From: an uncultured Lachnospiraceae bacterium
Lineage (GTDB): Bacteria; Bacillota; Clostridia; Lachnospirales; Lachnospiraceae
Assembly: GCA_910588125.1 (NCBI GenBank)
Contig: CAJUPI010000004.1
Span: 55,222-119,221, forward strand
Reading direction: 5' to 3'
Length of the DNA: 64,000 nucleotides
In this document: positions 34,828-44,640 of the stretch, piece by piece
How the letters are laid out: each line of letters begins with the position of its first letter
Position numbering within the stretch: position 1 is the stretch's first letter
The notes under the pieces: generated by a model
What the model saw: only the letters and a program-made list of their open reading frames with translations
Told to the model about the DNA's origin: nothing
Database searches by the model: none
Translations under genes and position numbers: made by a program

Positions 34828-35622
34828 ATGGGAAAAAGACAGGTGATTCAATACTATGATATCGGGTTGAATCTGTTTTGTAAGCAGTTTCCGGATCCGG
34901 GGACGATTATCGAGAATGCTGCCGCTGCCGGAGTTTGCTGCATTCTGACAGGGACAGACCGCCGTGAAAACCAGCAGATCGATGCATTTGTCAGAACGCA
35001 CCCGGTGTTTGGCACAGCCGGGATTCATCCTCACAGCGCCGATTCAGCAAAAAAAGAGGATTTTGAACAAATAGAACGTTTGCTTGTGCAAAACGAGAGG
35101 ATTTTGGCGGTTGGGGAGTGCGGGCTTGATTTTGACCGGATGTTTTCAGCCAAGGAGAACCAGATCCGATGCCTGGAAAAGCAGATTGTGTTGGCCGAAC
35201 GTTTGGATAAACCGCTGTTTCTTCATGAAAGAGCAGCTGCGGACGAATTTGTCCGGAGATTTAAGAAACACCCGGATATCTGTAAAAAGTCGGTGGTTCA
35301 CTGTTTCACCGGGGACAAAAGAACGTTAGAGCAATATCTCTCCATGGGATTTTCCATCGGGATTACCGGATGGATCTGCGATGACAGAAGGGGGAAGGAA
35401 TTGCGGGAGGCAGTGAAAATCATTCCTCTTGACCGGATATTGCTCGAGACAGATGCTCCGTATCTGACGCCAAGAAATATCGAAGGGCTTGGGAGAATCA
35501 ATGTACCGGAGAATATTGTGTATGTGGCCAGAGAGCTGGCAAAATACAGAAAGGTCTCAGAGGAAGAGCTGATTTCCCATGCCAGGGAGAATACTGAGAG
35601 ACTTTTCGGAATTTTGCAGTAA
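34828..35622 (+). CDS. tatD: TatD-family metal-dependent DNase
   Basis: About 264 residues, cytoplasmic TIM-barrel hydrolase. Starts with YYDIGLNLF, which replaces the usual HxH as in Escherichia coli TatD. Other motifs are GTAGIHPHSA, AVGECGLDFDR, LFLHERAA, VVHCFTG and LLETDAPYL, which give the remaining metal ligands. The family trims DNA 3' ends and acts in repair or DNA fragmentation. Begins 6 bases after the EamA gene; ATG at 34828 chosen over a TTG two codons earlier. Confidence 0.92.
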   Translation: MGKRQVIQYYDIGLNLFCKQFPDPGTIIENAAAAGVCCILTGTDRRENQQIDAFVRTHPVFGTAGIHPHSADSAKKEDFEQIERLLVQNERILAVGECGLDFDRMFSAKENQIRCLEKQIVLAERLDKPLFLHERAAADEFVRRFKKHPDICKKSVVHCFTGDKRTLEQYLSMGFSIGITGWICDDRRGKELREAVKIIPLDRILLETDAPYLTPRNIEGLGRINVPENIVYVARELAKYRKVSEEELISHARENTERLFGILQ

Positions 35623-35642
35623 ATTTCGGTTTGTTTTTGTGC

Positions 35643-36599
35643 TCATACTGTTGAGGTATGAGCTTTCACACATTGCTTTTGAAAATAATCGTCAGTAATA
35701 TCCAGAAAATGCTTCATAGCAGTGGAAATGTGATTGTCATTATAATAAGCGACTACCACTTTCCAGGCAAAATCGACATCTGGTTCCAGATAATAACAAT
35801 CGAGATAATCAAAGGATCCGAAAATTTCTAAATAATGTTCCGGAATAAAAGTATAGCCGATATCATTGGCGACCATGCGCTTGATGGTTTCCTGATTGCG
35901 GCTGGTCATAACAATGCGGGGAGTAATCCTCGCCTTTTTAAAAATGGTTTCATTGATTGTGCGGATGCGCTGTCCTTGATGTCCGATGATAAAAGGCGCG
36001 TTGTCAAGCTGCGTGATATCGACGTAGGAAAACTGGTCATGCGGGCTTTTGCGGTAGCATTGTTTCCGGATCTCGTTGTCACGGGAAGCAAGCAGTACCA
36101 TTCGGCTTTGCAGGAACATGTGATGGGGAAAGGCGTTGAATTTAAAGGGGAGCGGAATGACGCAGATATCGATGGCCCCATCCATCAAAAGCTGCTCTAA
36201 CTCGGTGGAGGAGGATTCTACCAGCTGCAGGTCAATCTGCGGAAAACGCTCCCGATAAACCGGTATAATGCAGGCAGCAACCAGAGTGCCCAACAGATAA
36301 GGAACCCCCACAGTCAGCTTCCCGCTCTCCGCGTTGGAGAGATGAGAGAAGGTATTTTCCAGATCGTTTAGAATCTTTTCAATTTCTTGGCCCGATTTTA
36401 CGAAGACCTCCCCTTCCGGAGTCAGCTTTAACCGGCCTTTAACACGGGTGAACAAGGAGACGGAAAATTCGGATTCTACTTTTTTCAAGGTCTGGCTCAG
36501 TGATGGCTGGGCCACATAAAGCTTCTGGGCAGCCTTGGTGATGCTGCCCTCGCGGGCGATAGTAAGGATATATTCAATCTCTCTCAGATTCAGGTTCAT
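35643..36599 (-). CDS. LysR-family transcriptional regulator
   Basis: About 318 residues; the start at 36599 follows AGGAGGAA, while the open frame extends 22 codons further without signal. N-terminal winged helix (LREIEYILTIAREGSITKAA, then VAQPSLSQTLKKVE), then a periplasmic-binding-protein-like co-inducer domain (about 90-300). It is divergent from the carboxylate catabolic operon and almost certainly controls it, with a pathway acid as inducer. The gap of 294 bases between them is AT-rich and holds candidate T-N11-A sites, none of which I can single out. Confidence 0.92.
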   Translation of the reverse strand: MNLNLREIEYILTIAREGSITKAAQKLYVAQPSLSQTLKKVESEFSVSLFTRVKGRLKLTPEGEVFVKSGQEIEKILNDLENTFSHLSNAESGKLTVGVPYLLGTLVAACIIPVYRERFPQIDLQLVESSSTELEQLLMDGAIDICVIPLPFKFNAFPHHMFLQSRMVLLASRDNEIRKQCYRKSPHDQFSYVDITQLDNAPFIIGHQGQRIRTINETIFKKARITPRIVMTSRNQETIKRMVANDIGYTFIPEHYLEIFGSFDYLDCYYLEPDVDFAWKVVVAYYNDNHISTAMKHFLDITDDYFQKQCVKAHTSTV

Positions 36600-36893
36600 G
36601 AAAAATTCCTCCTGTGTAAAGTGCAGTAAATGGATAAGCATTCTGGTGGCCGAAGCTTGTGACAAAAGCAGGCGAAGGAATGACGTTTTCTATAAGTTTA
36701 GGAGAACTAGCGAAAATTGTCAAGGCGTGATCGGGGCAAAAAGGATATAAGATTTGTTAAAAATTAAGATAATGTTAGATAATTAAAAAAACAAATAGGT
36801 ATTTTGAATAAAATATATATTGTTTATCTATTGGATTAAAAAAGTCAGAGCATTTATAATGGAATTAGAAAAAAACAGGATAAGGTGATGGAG

Positions 36894-38264
36894 ATGAAAA
36901 CAGTTTCTGAAAAAATAGCTGAATTTGCGTTGCATCAAAAAATAACAGAAATTCCTCACCAGGTAGCAGGTTATGGCAAGCTGTTGCTGATGGATACATT
37001 TGGTGTGGCGATGGCAAATCTGGAGTTGGAACATGCACAGGCGATTCACAGTGTCGTACTGAATCTGGAATCCAGGCCAGTCAGTACGCTTTGGGGAAGC
37101 AGGGATAAGGTACAGGTGTCGGAGGCTGTTCTGTACAATGCCGGATTGATTCATGGTTCGGATTATGATGATACACATGTGGCAGGAATTGTTCATCCCA
37201 GCGCTGCCATAGTCAGCACGGCCGTAGCCGTGGGAGAGGCTTTGGGAGCAAGCGGAGAAGAAGTCTACGGGGCAATTTTGATTGGGTGGGAAATCATTGT
37301 CCGTCTGGCGTTGGCTGCCAGAGGGAGGTTTCACGATGTGGGGTTCCACGGGACAGCCATTGTAGCTCCTTTTGCCGCGGCCTGTGTAGCGGGGCGGCTG
37401 ATGGGAGTGTCAGAGGATGTGCTGGTCAATGCGCTGGGAATCTGCGGCAGCCAGGCGGCGGGACTCCAGGAGTTTTTAAGAGACGGAAGCTGGGTCAAAA
37501 AGCTCCATCCGGGCTGGGGAGCGCACAGCGCCATTTATGCGGTGAATCTGGCTAAGGCAGGCATGACCGGACCGAAAAAGGTGCTGGAGGGAGATTTCGG
37601 CGTCTGGAAAACTCACTGTGGGACTACGAAAGGATTGGAGGAATTTGCGGATCTGGGCAAGGTGTGGCATACCTTGGAGATTACCTTCAAGCGCTATCCG
37701 GTCTGCCATATGACACATTCCTTTATCGATTGTATTTTGAAGGCCAGAGCGCAGGAACAGCTTTGGCCAGAGGAGATTGAGCGGATCGAATGTCGGATTG
37801 AAAATCGCTGCTATGGGATTGTCTGCGAGCCCGAGGAGGCCAAGAAAAACCCAGAAACCGACTATATGATGCGGTTTAGCCTCCCTTATGTAGTAGCGGC
37901 GGCTATGGTGCAGGGAAGGGTGAGCCCGTGGGAAATTGATATGAGACTGGTCAGAGATTCCCGCATCCAGGATCTGATGAGCAAGGTAGTCTGCATTGCC
38001 GATGACAGCAAACAAAATCCGGGATATTTTCCGGGGTGGGTAAAAATTATTAGAAAAGATGGGAGAGAATCGATATTTGATCAGCGATGGGAGATGGGAA
38101 CACTGCAGAATCCGGTGGACATGGATGCGGTGATGACAAAGTTTTGCAATAATCTGGAGCGATTCTATACCAAAAGACAGATAGAAAGGATTTCGGATTT
38201 GCTGCAGAGTATAGAAAAACTGGAGGACATGGGGACGCTAATAGAGAGCCTGGTGGTTTCATAA
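36894..38264 (+). CDS. MmgE/PrpD-family protein 1
   Basis: About 456 residues. Family features: LLLMDTFGVAMANLE near residue 24, GLIHGSDYDDTHVAGIVHP near 85, GFHGTAIVAPFAAA near 145 and KLHPGWGAHSAIYA near 200. The family includes 2-methylcitrate dehydratase PrpD and cis-aconitate decarboxylase, so its substrates are tricarboxylic acids. First gene of the LysR-linked operon. Start at 36894 with AAGG 8 bases upstream; ATG at 36888 is also possible. A paralogue lies at 40192. Exact reaction unknown. Confidence 0.9.
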   Translation: MKTVSEKIAEFALHQKITEIPHQVAGYGKLLLMDTFGVAMANLELEHAQAIHSVVLNLESRPVSTLWGSRDKVQVSEAVLYNAGLIHGSDYDDTHVAGIVHPSAAIVSTAVAVGEALGASGEEVYGAILIGWEIIVRLALAARGRFHDVGFHGTAIVAPFAAACVAGRLMGVSEDVLVNALGICGSQAAGLQEFLRDGSWVKKLHPGWGAHSAIYAVNLAKAGMTGPKKVLEGDFGVWKTHCGTTKGLEEFADLGKVWHTLEITFKRYPVCHMTHSFIDCILKARAQEQLWPEEIERIECRIENRCYGIVCEPEEAKKNPETDYMMRFSLPYVVAAAMVQGRVSPWEIDMRLVRDSRIQDLMSKVVCIADDSKQNPGYFPGWVKIIRKDGRESIFDQRWEMGTLQNPVDMDAVMTKFCNNLERFYTKRQIERISDLLQSIEKLEDMGTLIESLVVS

Positions 38265-38329
38265 AGAGTAAACTTTGCATGTGGGACAAAAATAATGAAA
38301 TTCATAAAGCAGGAAACAGGAGGAGTTTT

Positions 38330-39586
38330 ATGGGACAGACACTGGTAGAAAAGATATTGAGTGAAAAAATGGGAAGGCTGGTCCATGCCGGGGAGACGAT
38401 TGTCGTGGATGTGGATTTCGCTGCGTTGCATGATGGGTCAGGCCCCCTGCTTGTGCGGCTGATGAAGGAACGGGGATATCAGGAGGATCCGGTGTTTGAC
38501 CCGGAGCGAATTTTATTTGCCAATGAGTTTGGTCCGGTTCCTACCAGAGAAGTGGCCAATGAGCATGCACTGACGAGAAATTATGCCTGTAGTCATCAAT
38601 GCCACTGGGAAGAGGGCGGTACGGGCCACGTTCATGCCCATGTGTATGAGGAATATTTAAAATGCGGTTCTGTCTGCATTGTAGGGGATTCTCACACTAC
38701 CGTCCATGGCGCTTTTGGCTGTTTTGCCACCGGCTGCGGTTCCACGGATATGGTGGCAGTGACCAGGTACGGAAAGACCTGGATCAAGGTTCCGGAGACT
38801 TTTCGGATCAATGTGACGGGAAAGCTTCCCCGCGGTGTTTATGCCAAAGATATTATGCTGAAACTGGCAAGCATGATCAAATCCGATCAGGCCATCTACA
38901 AATCCCTGGAATTCAGGGGGGATACCATAGAAGATTTATCGATGGCAGGCCGTCTGACAATCACCAGCATGGGGGTGGATGTGGGAGCGAAAACAGCAAT
39001 CATGGAGACGGATGAGCATACCAGAGAATTTATGGCCGGGTTCGGGAGAGAGGCGGATTACCGGGAAATCCGGGGAGATGAGAACGCTAAGTATGAGAGA
39101 GTCATCGATATCGACGCCTCGGCATTGGAACCGTTGGTATCCTGCCCTCATTATGTGGAAAATGTAGATCTGGCCAGAAACTGCCAAAATCAGAAGGTCG
39201 ATATGGTATTTATCGGCAGCTGCACCAACGGCCGGACAGAGGATCTGCATGTGGCGGCAGAGATTCTCAAAGGGAAAAAGGTGGCAAAGGGACTACGGCT
39301 TTTGGTGATTCCCAACTCGACTGCCGTATATAAGGAGTGTATGAGGGACGGCACTTTACTTGCGCTGGCAGAGGCCGGGGCAGTCATCGAGGCGCCTAAT
39401 TGCGGCCCCTGTATGGGAGTGCATCAGGGAATCCCCGGAGACAATGAGGTGGTGGTAGCTACCCAGAATCGGAATTTTAAAGGCAGAATGGGCAATCCCA
39501 CGGCCAGTATTTACTTATCCAGCCCGGCAACGGCTGCGGCTACCGCGCTGAGGGGAACCATCACGGACCCGCGGGAAGTTATGTAA
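38330..39586 (+). CDS. 3-isopropylmalate dehydratase / homoaconitase-type large subunit (aconitase superfamily)
   Basis: About 418 residues. The [4Fe-4S] ligands are visible in GSCTNGRTEDL and NCGPCMGVHQG; GDSHTTVHGAFGCFATGCGSTDM is the family signature. Together with the small subunit two genes away in the same operon it would isomerise a hydroxy tri- or dicarboxylate through an unsaturated acid. No other leucine genes are here, so the substrate is probably the acid handled by this operon rather than isopropylmalate. CAGGAGGAG precedes the start. Confidence 0.92.
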   Translation: MGQTLVEKILSEKMGRLVHAGETIVVDVDFAALHDGSGPLLVRLMKERGYQEDPVFDPERILFANEFGPVPTREVANEHALTRNYACSHQCHWEEGGTGHVHAHVYEEYLKCGSVCIVGDSHTTVHGAFGCFATGCGSTDMVAVTRYGKTWIKVPETFRINVTGKLPRGVYAKDIMLKLASMIKSDQAIYKSLEFRGDTIEDLSMAGRLTITSMGVDVGAKTAIMETDEHTREFMAGFGREADYREIRGDENAKYERVIDIDASALEPLVSCPHYVENVDLARNCQNQKVDMVFIGSCTNGRTEDLHVAAEILKGKKVAKGLRLLVIPNSTAVYKECMRDGTLLALAEAGAVIEAPNCGPCMGVHQGIPGDNEVVVATQNRNFKGRMGNPTASIYLSSPATAAATALRGTITDPREVM

Positions 39587-39663
39587 CAGGAAGAATGCAT
39601 TGGCAGGCGACGCAAAGGGGCGCGTGATGCTAATGTTACATTGGATATCAGGAGGAAAGGATC

Positions 39664-40170
39664 ATGATCAGAGACAGTATCAGAGGAAGAGCGTGGAAGT
39701 TCGGCAGCAATGTCAGCACGGATTCCATTGCTCCGGGACGGCTGATTTCGCTCCGCGCTAATCCGAAGGAATATGCAAAGCATGTTTTGGAGGATGCCAG
39801 GCCGGAATTTGCAGGGAACGTGCAAAAGGATGATTTCATTGTGGCGGACCGGAATTTTGGCTGCGGTTCCAGCCGGGAGATTGCCCCGCTAATCATCAAG
39901 GAGGCAGGTGTGGGGGCGGTGCTTTCCAAGACCTTTGGCCGGATTTTTTATCGCAATGCTATCAATAACGGGATGTTGCTGATTGAATGCGATACCGATC
40001 GGATTGATGAAGGGGATGAGCTTTTGGTGGATGTGGCCGGCCGGGTGATCCGCAAATTGGGCGATCCGGATTTTGCGATGGAGTTCCGGCTTTCGGAGAA
40101 GGAGATTAAGATAATTAGCGAGGGCGGGCTGTTGAATTATATCGAGAAACATAATTCGCTGGATATCTGA
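39664..40170 (+). CDS. 3-isopropylmalate dehydratase / homoaconitase-type small subunit
   Basis: 168 residues, the swivelling domain. Family signature NFGCGSSREIAPLIIK near residue 64 and SVFGRIFYRNAINNG-like KTFGRIFYRNAINNG near 93. The substrate-selecting loop reads ISLRANPKEYA. Pairs with the large subunit 77 bases upstream. Between the two genes lies a short non-coding stretch with AGGAGGAAAGG before the start. Confidence 0.93.
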   Translation: MIRDSIRGRAWKFGSNVSTDSIAPGRLISLRANPKEYAKHVLEDARPEFAGNVQKDDFIVADRNFGCGSSREIAPLIIKEAGVGAVLSKTFGRIFYRNAINNGMLLIECDTDRIDEGDELLVDVAGRVIRKLGDPDFAMEFRLSEKEIKIISEGGLLNYIEKHNSLDI

Positions 40171-40191
40171 CGGAGGGAGGAGACAGGATTG

Positions 40192-41541
40192 ATGACGGAA
40201 TTGCGGCATCTGGCGCGTTTTGCGTCTGAGCTGCGCCTGGAGGAGATTCCGAAAGAGGTGGTGAGCGCGGCAAAATACTGTGTGCTGGACAGTGTGGGGG
40301 CTGCTTTAGGAGCCGTTGATTATGAAGAAATACCTACGGTTTGCCAGGAACTTAAAGAATGGGTGGCTGGGAATGCGCCCCGGCAGGCAGCCGTGTGGGG
40401 GCAAGGCTTTTATCTGGATGTGTTCCAGGCATTGTTGTTAAATGGTATAATGGGACATGCACTGGAGTTAGACGACGTGCACACCCGGTCGAAATCTCAT
40501 GTGGGAGCTGTGGTGGTGGAGACGGCATGGACGTTGGCTGATGCCCTGGGGAGTAATGGAAAAAATTTCCTGGAGGCAGTTATCGCCGGATATGAGATAA
40601 TGTCCAGAGTGGGAACGGCCATGGACGTGGTCAGCAGCCGCAAACGGGGGTGGCATGGAACCGGCGTGATCGGAACCTTCGGGGCGGCGGCCGCGGCCGG
40701 GCATCTGCTGGGACTATCCGAGGAACAGATGGTGTGGGCCTTTGGCATGGCCGGTACCCAGTCCTCAGGGCTGTGGGCGTTTCTGGGAGAAGGTTCTACC
40801 TGCAAGAAGCTTCATCCGGCCCGGGCGGCAGTGAATGGCCTGACAGCAGCAATTTTGGCCCGGGCCGGCATGACAGGCCCGGAGCATATTCTGGATGCGC
40901 CGGACGGCGGGTTGTACCAGGCAGTATCGGATTTTTTCGATATGGAGGAGTTGGACAGGGATCTCGGGCAGCAGTATGAGATTCTGGAAATAGATAAAAA
41001 GCCATATCCCTGCTGCCGGACCACCCACCATGCTATTGACGCGGCGCTGGCGCTGAGAGGACAGGCTTCGCCGGAGCAGATCAAAGAGATTCGGGTGGAG
41101 ACGTATGAGGTGGGGGTCCTGCAATGTGGTTCTCCGGTATATCCGGAGAGCCCGGTGGAAGCAAAATTCAGCATTGCCTACACAGTGGCTGCCGGTCTGG
41201 TGAGAGGAAATGTCTCTTTGGCTGAATTTACCGAGGAGGCGTTGCAGGATGAACGGATTCGGGAACTGGCAGGAAAGGTATCGGTGGTGGAAAGCCCGGT
41301 ATTCAGCGGACGTTATCCGAAGCGCTGGGGATGCTGTATGGTGATTATCAAAAAGGATGGCATGGTCTTAAGAAGGCAGATCGATGATATGTCAGGAAGC
41401 CGGGCATGTCCTTTAACTAAGGAGCAGGAGCTGGAAAAATTCCGGGGATTGACAGAGCCGGTGCTTGGTTCTGTGAGAGGGCAAAAGCTGGCAGATGAGA
41501 TCCTGGCGATTGAGAAACGGGAGCGGATGCCGGAGATGTAG
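40192..41541 (+). CDS. MmgE/PrpD-family protein 2
   Basis: About 449 residues; ATG at 40192, after GGAGGGAGGAG. It has CVLDSVGAALGAVDYEE near 28, GIMGHALELDDVHTRSKSHVG near 87, GWHGTGVIGTFGAAAAAG near 148 and KKLHPARAAVNGL near 205. It resembles protein 1 but is clearly diverged, so the two may act on different stereoisomers or in series. Same operon as the aconitase-type subunits and the Tct transporter. Confidence 0.9.
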   Translation: MTELRHLARFASELRLEEIPKEVVSAAKYCVLDSVGAALGAVDYEEIPTVCQELKEWVAGNAPRQAAVWGQGFYLDVFQALLLNGIMGHALELDDVHTRSKSHVGAVVVETAWTLADALGSNGKNFLEAVIAGYEIMSRVGTAMDVVSSRKRGWHGTGVIGTFGAAAAAGHLLGLSEEQMVWAFGMAGTQSSGLWAFLGEGSTCKKLHPARAAVNGLTAAILARAGMTGPEHILDAPDGGLYQAVSDFFDMEELDRDLGQQYEILEIDKKPYPCCRTTHHAIDAALALRGQASPEQIKEIRVETYEVGVLQCGSPVYPESPVEAKFSIAYTVAAGLVRGNVSLAEFTEEALQDERIRELAGKVSVVESPVFSGRYPKRWGCCMVIIKKDGMVLRRQIDDMSGSRACPLTKEQELEKFRGLTEPVLGSVRGQKLADEILAIEKRERMPEM

Positions 41542-41583
41542 AAAATGAGATTCAAAAGTACAGGAAAAATAAAGGAGGATTTC

Positions 41584-42648
41584 ATGATGAAAAAGAGAAT
41601 TTTATTGGCAGGTGCATTGGTGTTGGCGATGGCGGTGGGAACTGGCTGCAGCTCGGGCAGCAAGCCAGAAGCACCGGCGCCGGAAGCGTCAGAGGGGACG
41701 GCTCAGGCAAGCCAGGAACCGGCGTCAGAGGCGGGGAATGCCGGTGAGCTGAGCTATCCGGAAAAGGATATCACAGTCATCGTTCCCTTTACGGCAGGCG
41801 GAAATGCCGATCTGTCCATGCGTGCACTGTGCACGGCCGCGAATGAAGGGGGATTCTTTAACGGACATACCTTAGTTGTGGAAAATGTCGGCGGAGGCGG
41901 GGCGGTGATTGGCCAGACCCAGGCATTTGAAGCGGAGAAGGATGGATATACGCTGATGCTCTATACCAGCTCTGTGATCAATAATGATATTTTTAATGAA
42001 ACCGAGTACCGCTACAATGATTTCCTTCCGATAGCAGGCTATAACCCAGATCCGGAAGTGATATTTTGTCCGGCCAATGCACCCTATGATACGCTGGAGG
42101 AATTTTATGAGTGGGCAGCCGGGCAGGAGACTGTGCTGGCGGCGACTCCCGGCCACACGACAGGACATCATATCCGGTTGATGAATATGGCGGAAGATCA
42201 TCAGTTCAATTTTGATTATATTCATACGGACGGGGCGGCGGATCAGCTGCTGCAGGTTATGGGCGGCCATGTAGATATTTCCATGAATACAGTAGGCGCG
42301 ACAAAATCAGCCTATGAGGATGGAACAATCAAGATTCTGGCTGCGATGTCAGAAGAACGGGTTGCCGGGATGGAGGACGTCCCCACATTCCGGGAGTTAG
42401 GAGAAGAGCTGATTGACGGGGCGGATCGGGGAATCTGTGTGGTAAAGGGTGTGGATGATGCGATCTATCAGTATCTGGTGGAAGAATTTAAAAAGGTGAT
42501 TGAGACAGACGCTTTTGTGAAAAATATGGAAACTATCAATGGAATCGGTATGTATAAGACTCCGGAACAGTACCAGAGCTATATGGATAATACGTACAAC
42601 TCCATCAAGGATATTCTGCCAAAGCTGGAGGAAGAAGCATCCAATTAA
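41584..42648 (+). CDS. tctC: Tripartite tricarboxylate transporter substrate-binding lipoprotein
   Basis: About 354 residues. Lipoprotein signal at 1-22 with lipobox VGTGC, then a Pro/Ala/Glu-rich tether to about 55. The Bug/TctC fold follows (YPEKDITVIVPFTAGGNADL near 58, LVVENVGGGGAVIG near 98). It captures the acid outside the membrane for the TctAB permease. Start follows AAAGGAGGATTTC; an adjacent ATG is equivalent. The small TctB and TctA genes follow at once. Confidence 0.93.
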   Translation: MMKKRILLAGALVLAMAVGTGCSSGSKPEAPAPEASEGTAQASQEPASEAGNAGELSYPEKDITVIVPFTAGGNADLSMRALCTAANEGGFFNGHTLVVENVGGGGAVIGQTQAFEAEKDGYTLMLYTSSVINNDIFNETEYRYNDFLPIAGYNPDPEVIFCPANAPYDTLEEFYEWAAGQETVLAATPGHTTGHHIRLMNMAEDHQFNFDYIHTDGAADQLLQVMGGHVDISMNTVGATKSAYEDGTIKILAAMSEERVAGMEDVPTFRELGEELIDGADRGICVVKGVDDAIYQYLVEEFKKVIETDAFVKNMETINGIGMYKTPEQYQSYMDNTYNSIKDILPKLEEEASN

Positions 42649-42676
42649 TAGCCGCAGGAAGAAAGGACAGTGATTT

Positions 42677-43108
42677 ATGAAAAAAAACAAGTATGCGGAA
42701 TATATATTTTCTCTGACTTTATTGCTCATCGGCGCTGCTGTCCTGATCATTGGCAAGGACTTTCGTGGCAATGACAAGTATTTTCCGGTCATCATTGGCG
42801 CCGGAATGGTGATAACGGCGATATGGATGGCATGGGAAGACAAAAAACAGGATACGGCTTGTATCGATTTGACCAAGATTAATTTTGCGGCGGTGGGAAT
42901 TACGATTGCGGCCCTGGCTGTTTATATGGTATTGTTCCGGCTGATCGGATATGTGTTTTCCACTATTTTGCTGGGAACCAGCATTATTCTGGGCCTTCGC
43001 TATAATAGTGTGAAGGGGGCAATCCTCTGGCCGGCGCTGATGGTACTGGTAGTGTTTGTGATTTTTAAGATTCTTTTAAAAGTGCCGTTGCCGGTTCTGT
43101 TTCTGTAG
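42677..43108 (+). CDS. tctB: Tripartite tricarboxylate transporter small membrane subunit
   Basis: 143 residues with four predicted membrane segments (about 10-28, 35-53, 76-100, 103-140). Size, topology and place between TctC and TctA identify it as TctB. Forms the permease with TctA. Confidence 0.88.
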   Translation: MKKNKYAEYIFSLTLLLIGAAVLIIGKDFRGNDKYFPVIIGAGMVITAIWMAWEDKKQDTACIDLTKINFAAVGITIAALAVYMVLFRLIGYVFSTILLGTSIILGLRYNSVKGAILWPALMVLVVFVIFKILLKVPLPVLFL

Positions 43109-43122
43109 GGAGGTGAGAGCAT

Positions 43123-44637
43123 ATGCAAATGTTGTTAAATTGGGGAATCGGCTTGTCAAATGTATTTTTGACGCCTACGAATTTATTACTGCTTTTGTTG
43201 GGGACGCTCCTGGGAATGATTGTCGGCGCGTTGCCCGGGCTTAATAGCCCGATTGCTATGTCTATTATGATTCCCCTCACTTACGGAATGGATCCGGGGG
43301 CCGCGCTCTGTATCCTGGCAGGTATCTACACCGGGTCAACGTGCGGCGGCAGTGTCTCTTCGATCCTGCTGGAGGTGCCGGGGACGGGAGCGGCCGTGGT
43401 AACTGCCTTTGACGGACATCAGATGTACCGGAAGGGAAAGGGCGGCTTGGCATTGGGGATTTCTTCTGTCAGCTCGGTGGTGGGAGGAATTATCGCCGCC
43501 ATCGTCCTGGGGGCATGCGCGCCGTTTGTAGCGGCTCAGGCGTTGAAATTCGGGGCGCCGGAGTATCTTATGCTATCGGTGATGGGCTTTGCCTCCGTGA
43601 TTGGAATGAGCAATGGCAGAATGTCAAAGAATATTATGGCTATGCTGATTGGCTTGCTGATCAGTGTGATCGGGATCAGCCCTCAGGGGGGAATCAAGCG
43701 GTTTACTTTCGGGACCCATGCGCTTTTGGAGGGGATTCCGTTGGTGCCGATGTTGATCGGGATGTTCGGAATCGGCGCTATTATCAGCACCATAAGCGAC
43801 ATGAAATTGGGAAAGACAGCTTCCGAGGTGGTGAAGCAGACGGTGCAGCGGGTGAAGATGGAGTATCCGGATAAGGAGATGATCAAGAGCTTTCTTCCCA
43901 TCTGGGCACAATCCAGCGTGATTGGCAATATCGTCGGAGCGATTCCGGGAGCAGGTATGACCGTGGCTATCTTCATGGCGTATGATCAGGTGAAGCGGTA
44001 CCGCACGGATTTGGAATTTGGGACAGGCGTTCCGGAGGGAGTGGCAGCGCCGGAATGCGCCAATAATGCGGTAGTAGGTTCTTCCATGATTCCGCTCTTG
44101 GCTCTGGGGGTTCCCGGCAATCCGGCATCCTCGCTGTTTTTGGGGGCTCTGCTGATTCATGGGCTGCGGACTGGCCCGAAGTTCTTTGTGGAAAGCTCAG
44201 ATGTAGCATACACTTTGATTGCTGCTTTTTTCACAGCCAGTATTGCGCTTTTACCAGTCATGCATATTTTCGTAAATTATATGGCGACCTATGTATTGCG
44301 GCTGCGGTATGAGGTGCTTAATGGGTTGATTTTGATTCTCTGTGTCACAGGAGCATTTGCGACAGGAAACAATGATACTTATATTGTGTTTGCTATTGTT
44401 TTTGGAGTGATTGGCTTTGTTTTAAAGAAATTCCATATACCTTTTGGCCCTCTGGTGCTGGCCACTGTGCTTGGCAGTATGTTGGAGAGCTATTATATTC
44501 AAAGTATGGTGACGCTCAGGGGTAACTTTTCCGGTATGCTCCGGCGCCCGATCTGTGTCGGACTCCTGCTGCTGTCTGTGTTTTTCCTGTTGATGCCGCT
44601 GAAACGCTTTCTGAAAAAGAGAAAAGGAGGACTTTAA
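43123..44637 (+). CDS. tctA: Tripartite tricarboxylate transporter large membrane subunit
   Basis: 504 residues with about ten to twelve membrane segments. TctA signatures: LLGTLLGMIVGALPGLNSPIA near 25 and GGSVSSILLEVPGTGAAVVT near 73, then GAIPGAGMTVAIFMAY near 270. It carries the sodium- or proton-coupled uptake of the acid bound by TctC. Begins 14 bases after tctB; GGGAGGTGAG precedes the start. Confidence 0.95.
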   Translation: MQMLLNWGIGLSNVFLTPTNLLLLLLGTLLGMIVGALPGLNSPIAMSIMIPLTYGMDPGAALCILAGIYTGSTCGGSVSSILLEVPGTGAAVVTAFDGHQMYRKGKGGLALGISSVSSVVGGIIAAIVLGACAPFVAAQALKFGAPEYLMLSVMGFASVIGMSNGRMSKNIMAMLIGLLISVIGISPQGGIKRFTFGTHALLEGIPLVPMLIGMFGIGAIISTISDMKLGKTASEVVKQTVQRVKMEYPDKEMIKSFLPIWAQSSVIGNIVGAIPGAGMTVAIFMAYDQVKRYRTDLEFGTGVPEGVAAPECANNAVVGSSMIPLLALGVPGNPASSLFLGALLIHGLRTGPKFFVESSDVAYTLIAAFFTASIALLPVMHIFVNYMATYVLRLRYEVLNGLILILCVTGAFATGNNDTYIVFAIVFGVIGFVLKKFHIPFGPLVLATVLGSMLESYYIQSMVTLRGNFSGMLRRPICVGLLLLSVFFLLMPLKRFLKKRKGGL

Positions 44638-44640
44638 ATT

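Noticed and set aside
38330..40170. Leucine biosynthesis leuCD
   Set aside because: No leuA or leuB nearby; neighbours are PrpD-type proteins, a tricarboxylate transporter and a LysR gene, so a catabolic role is more likely.
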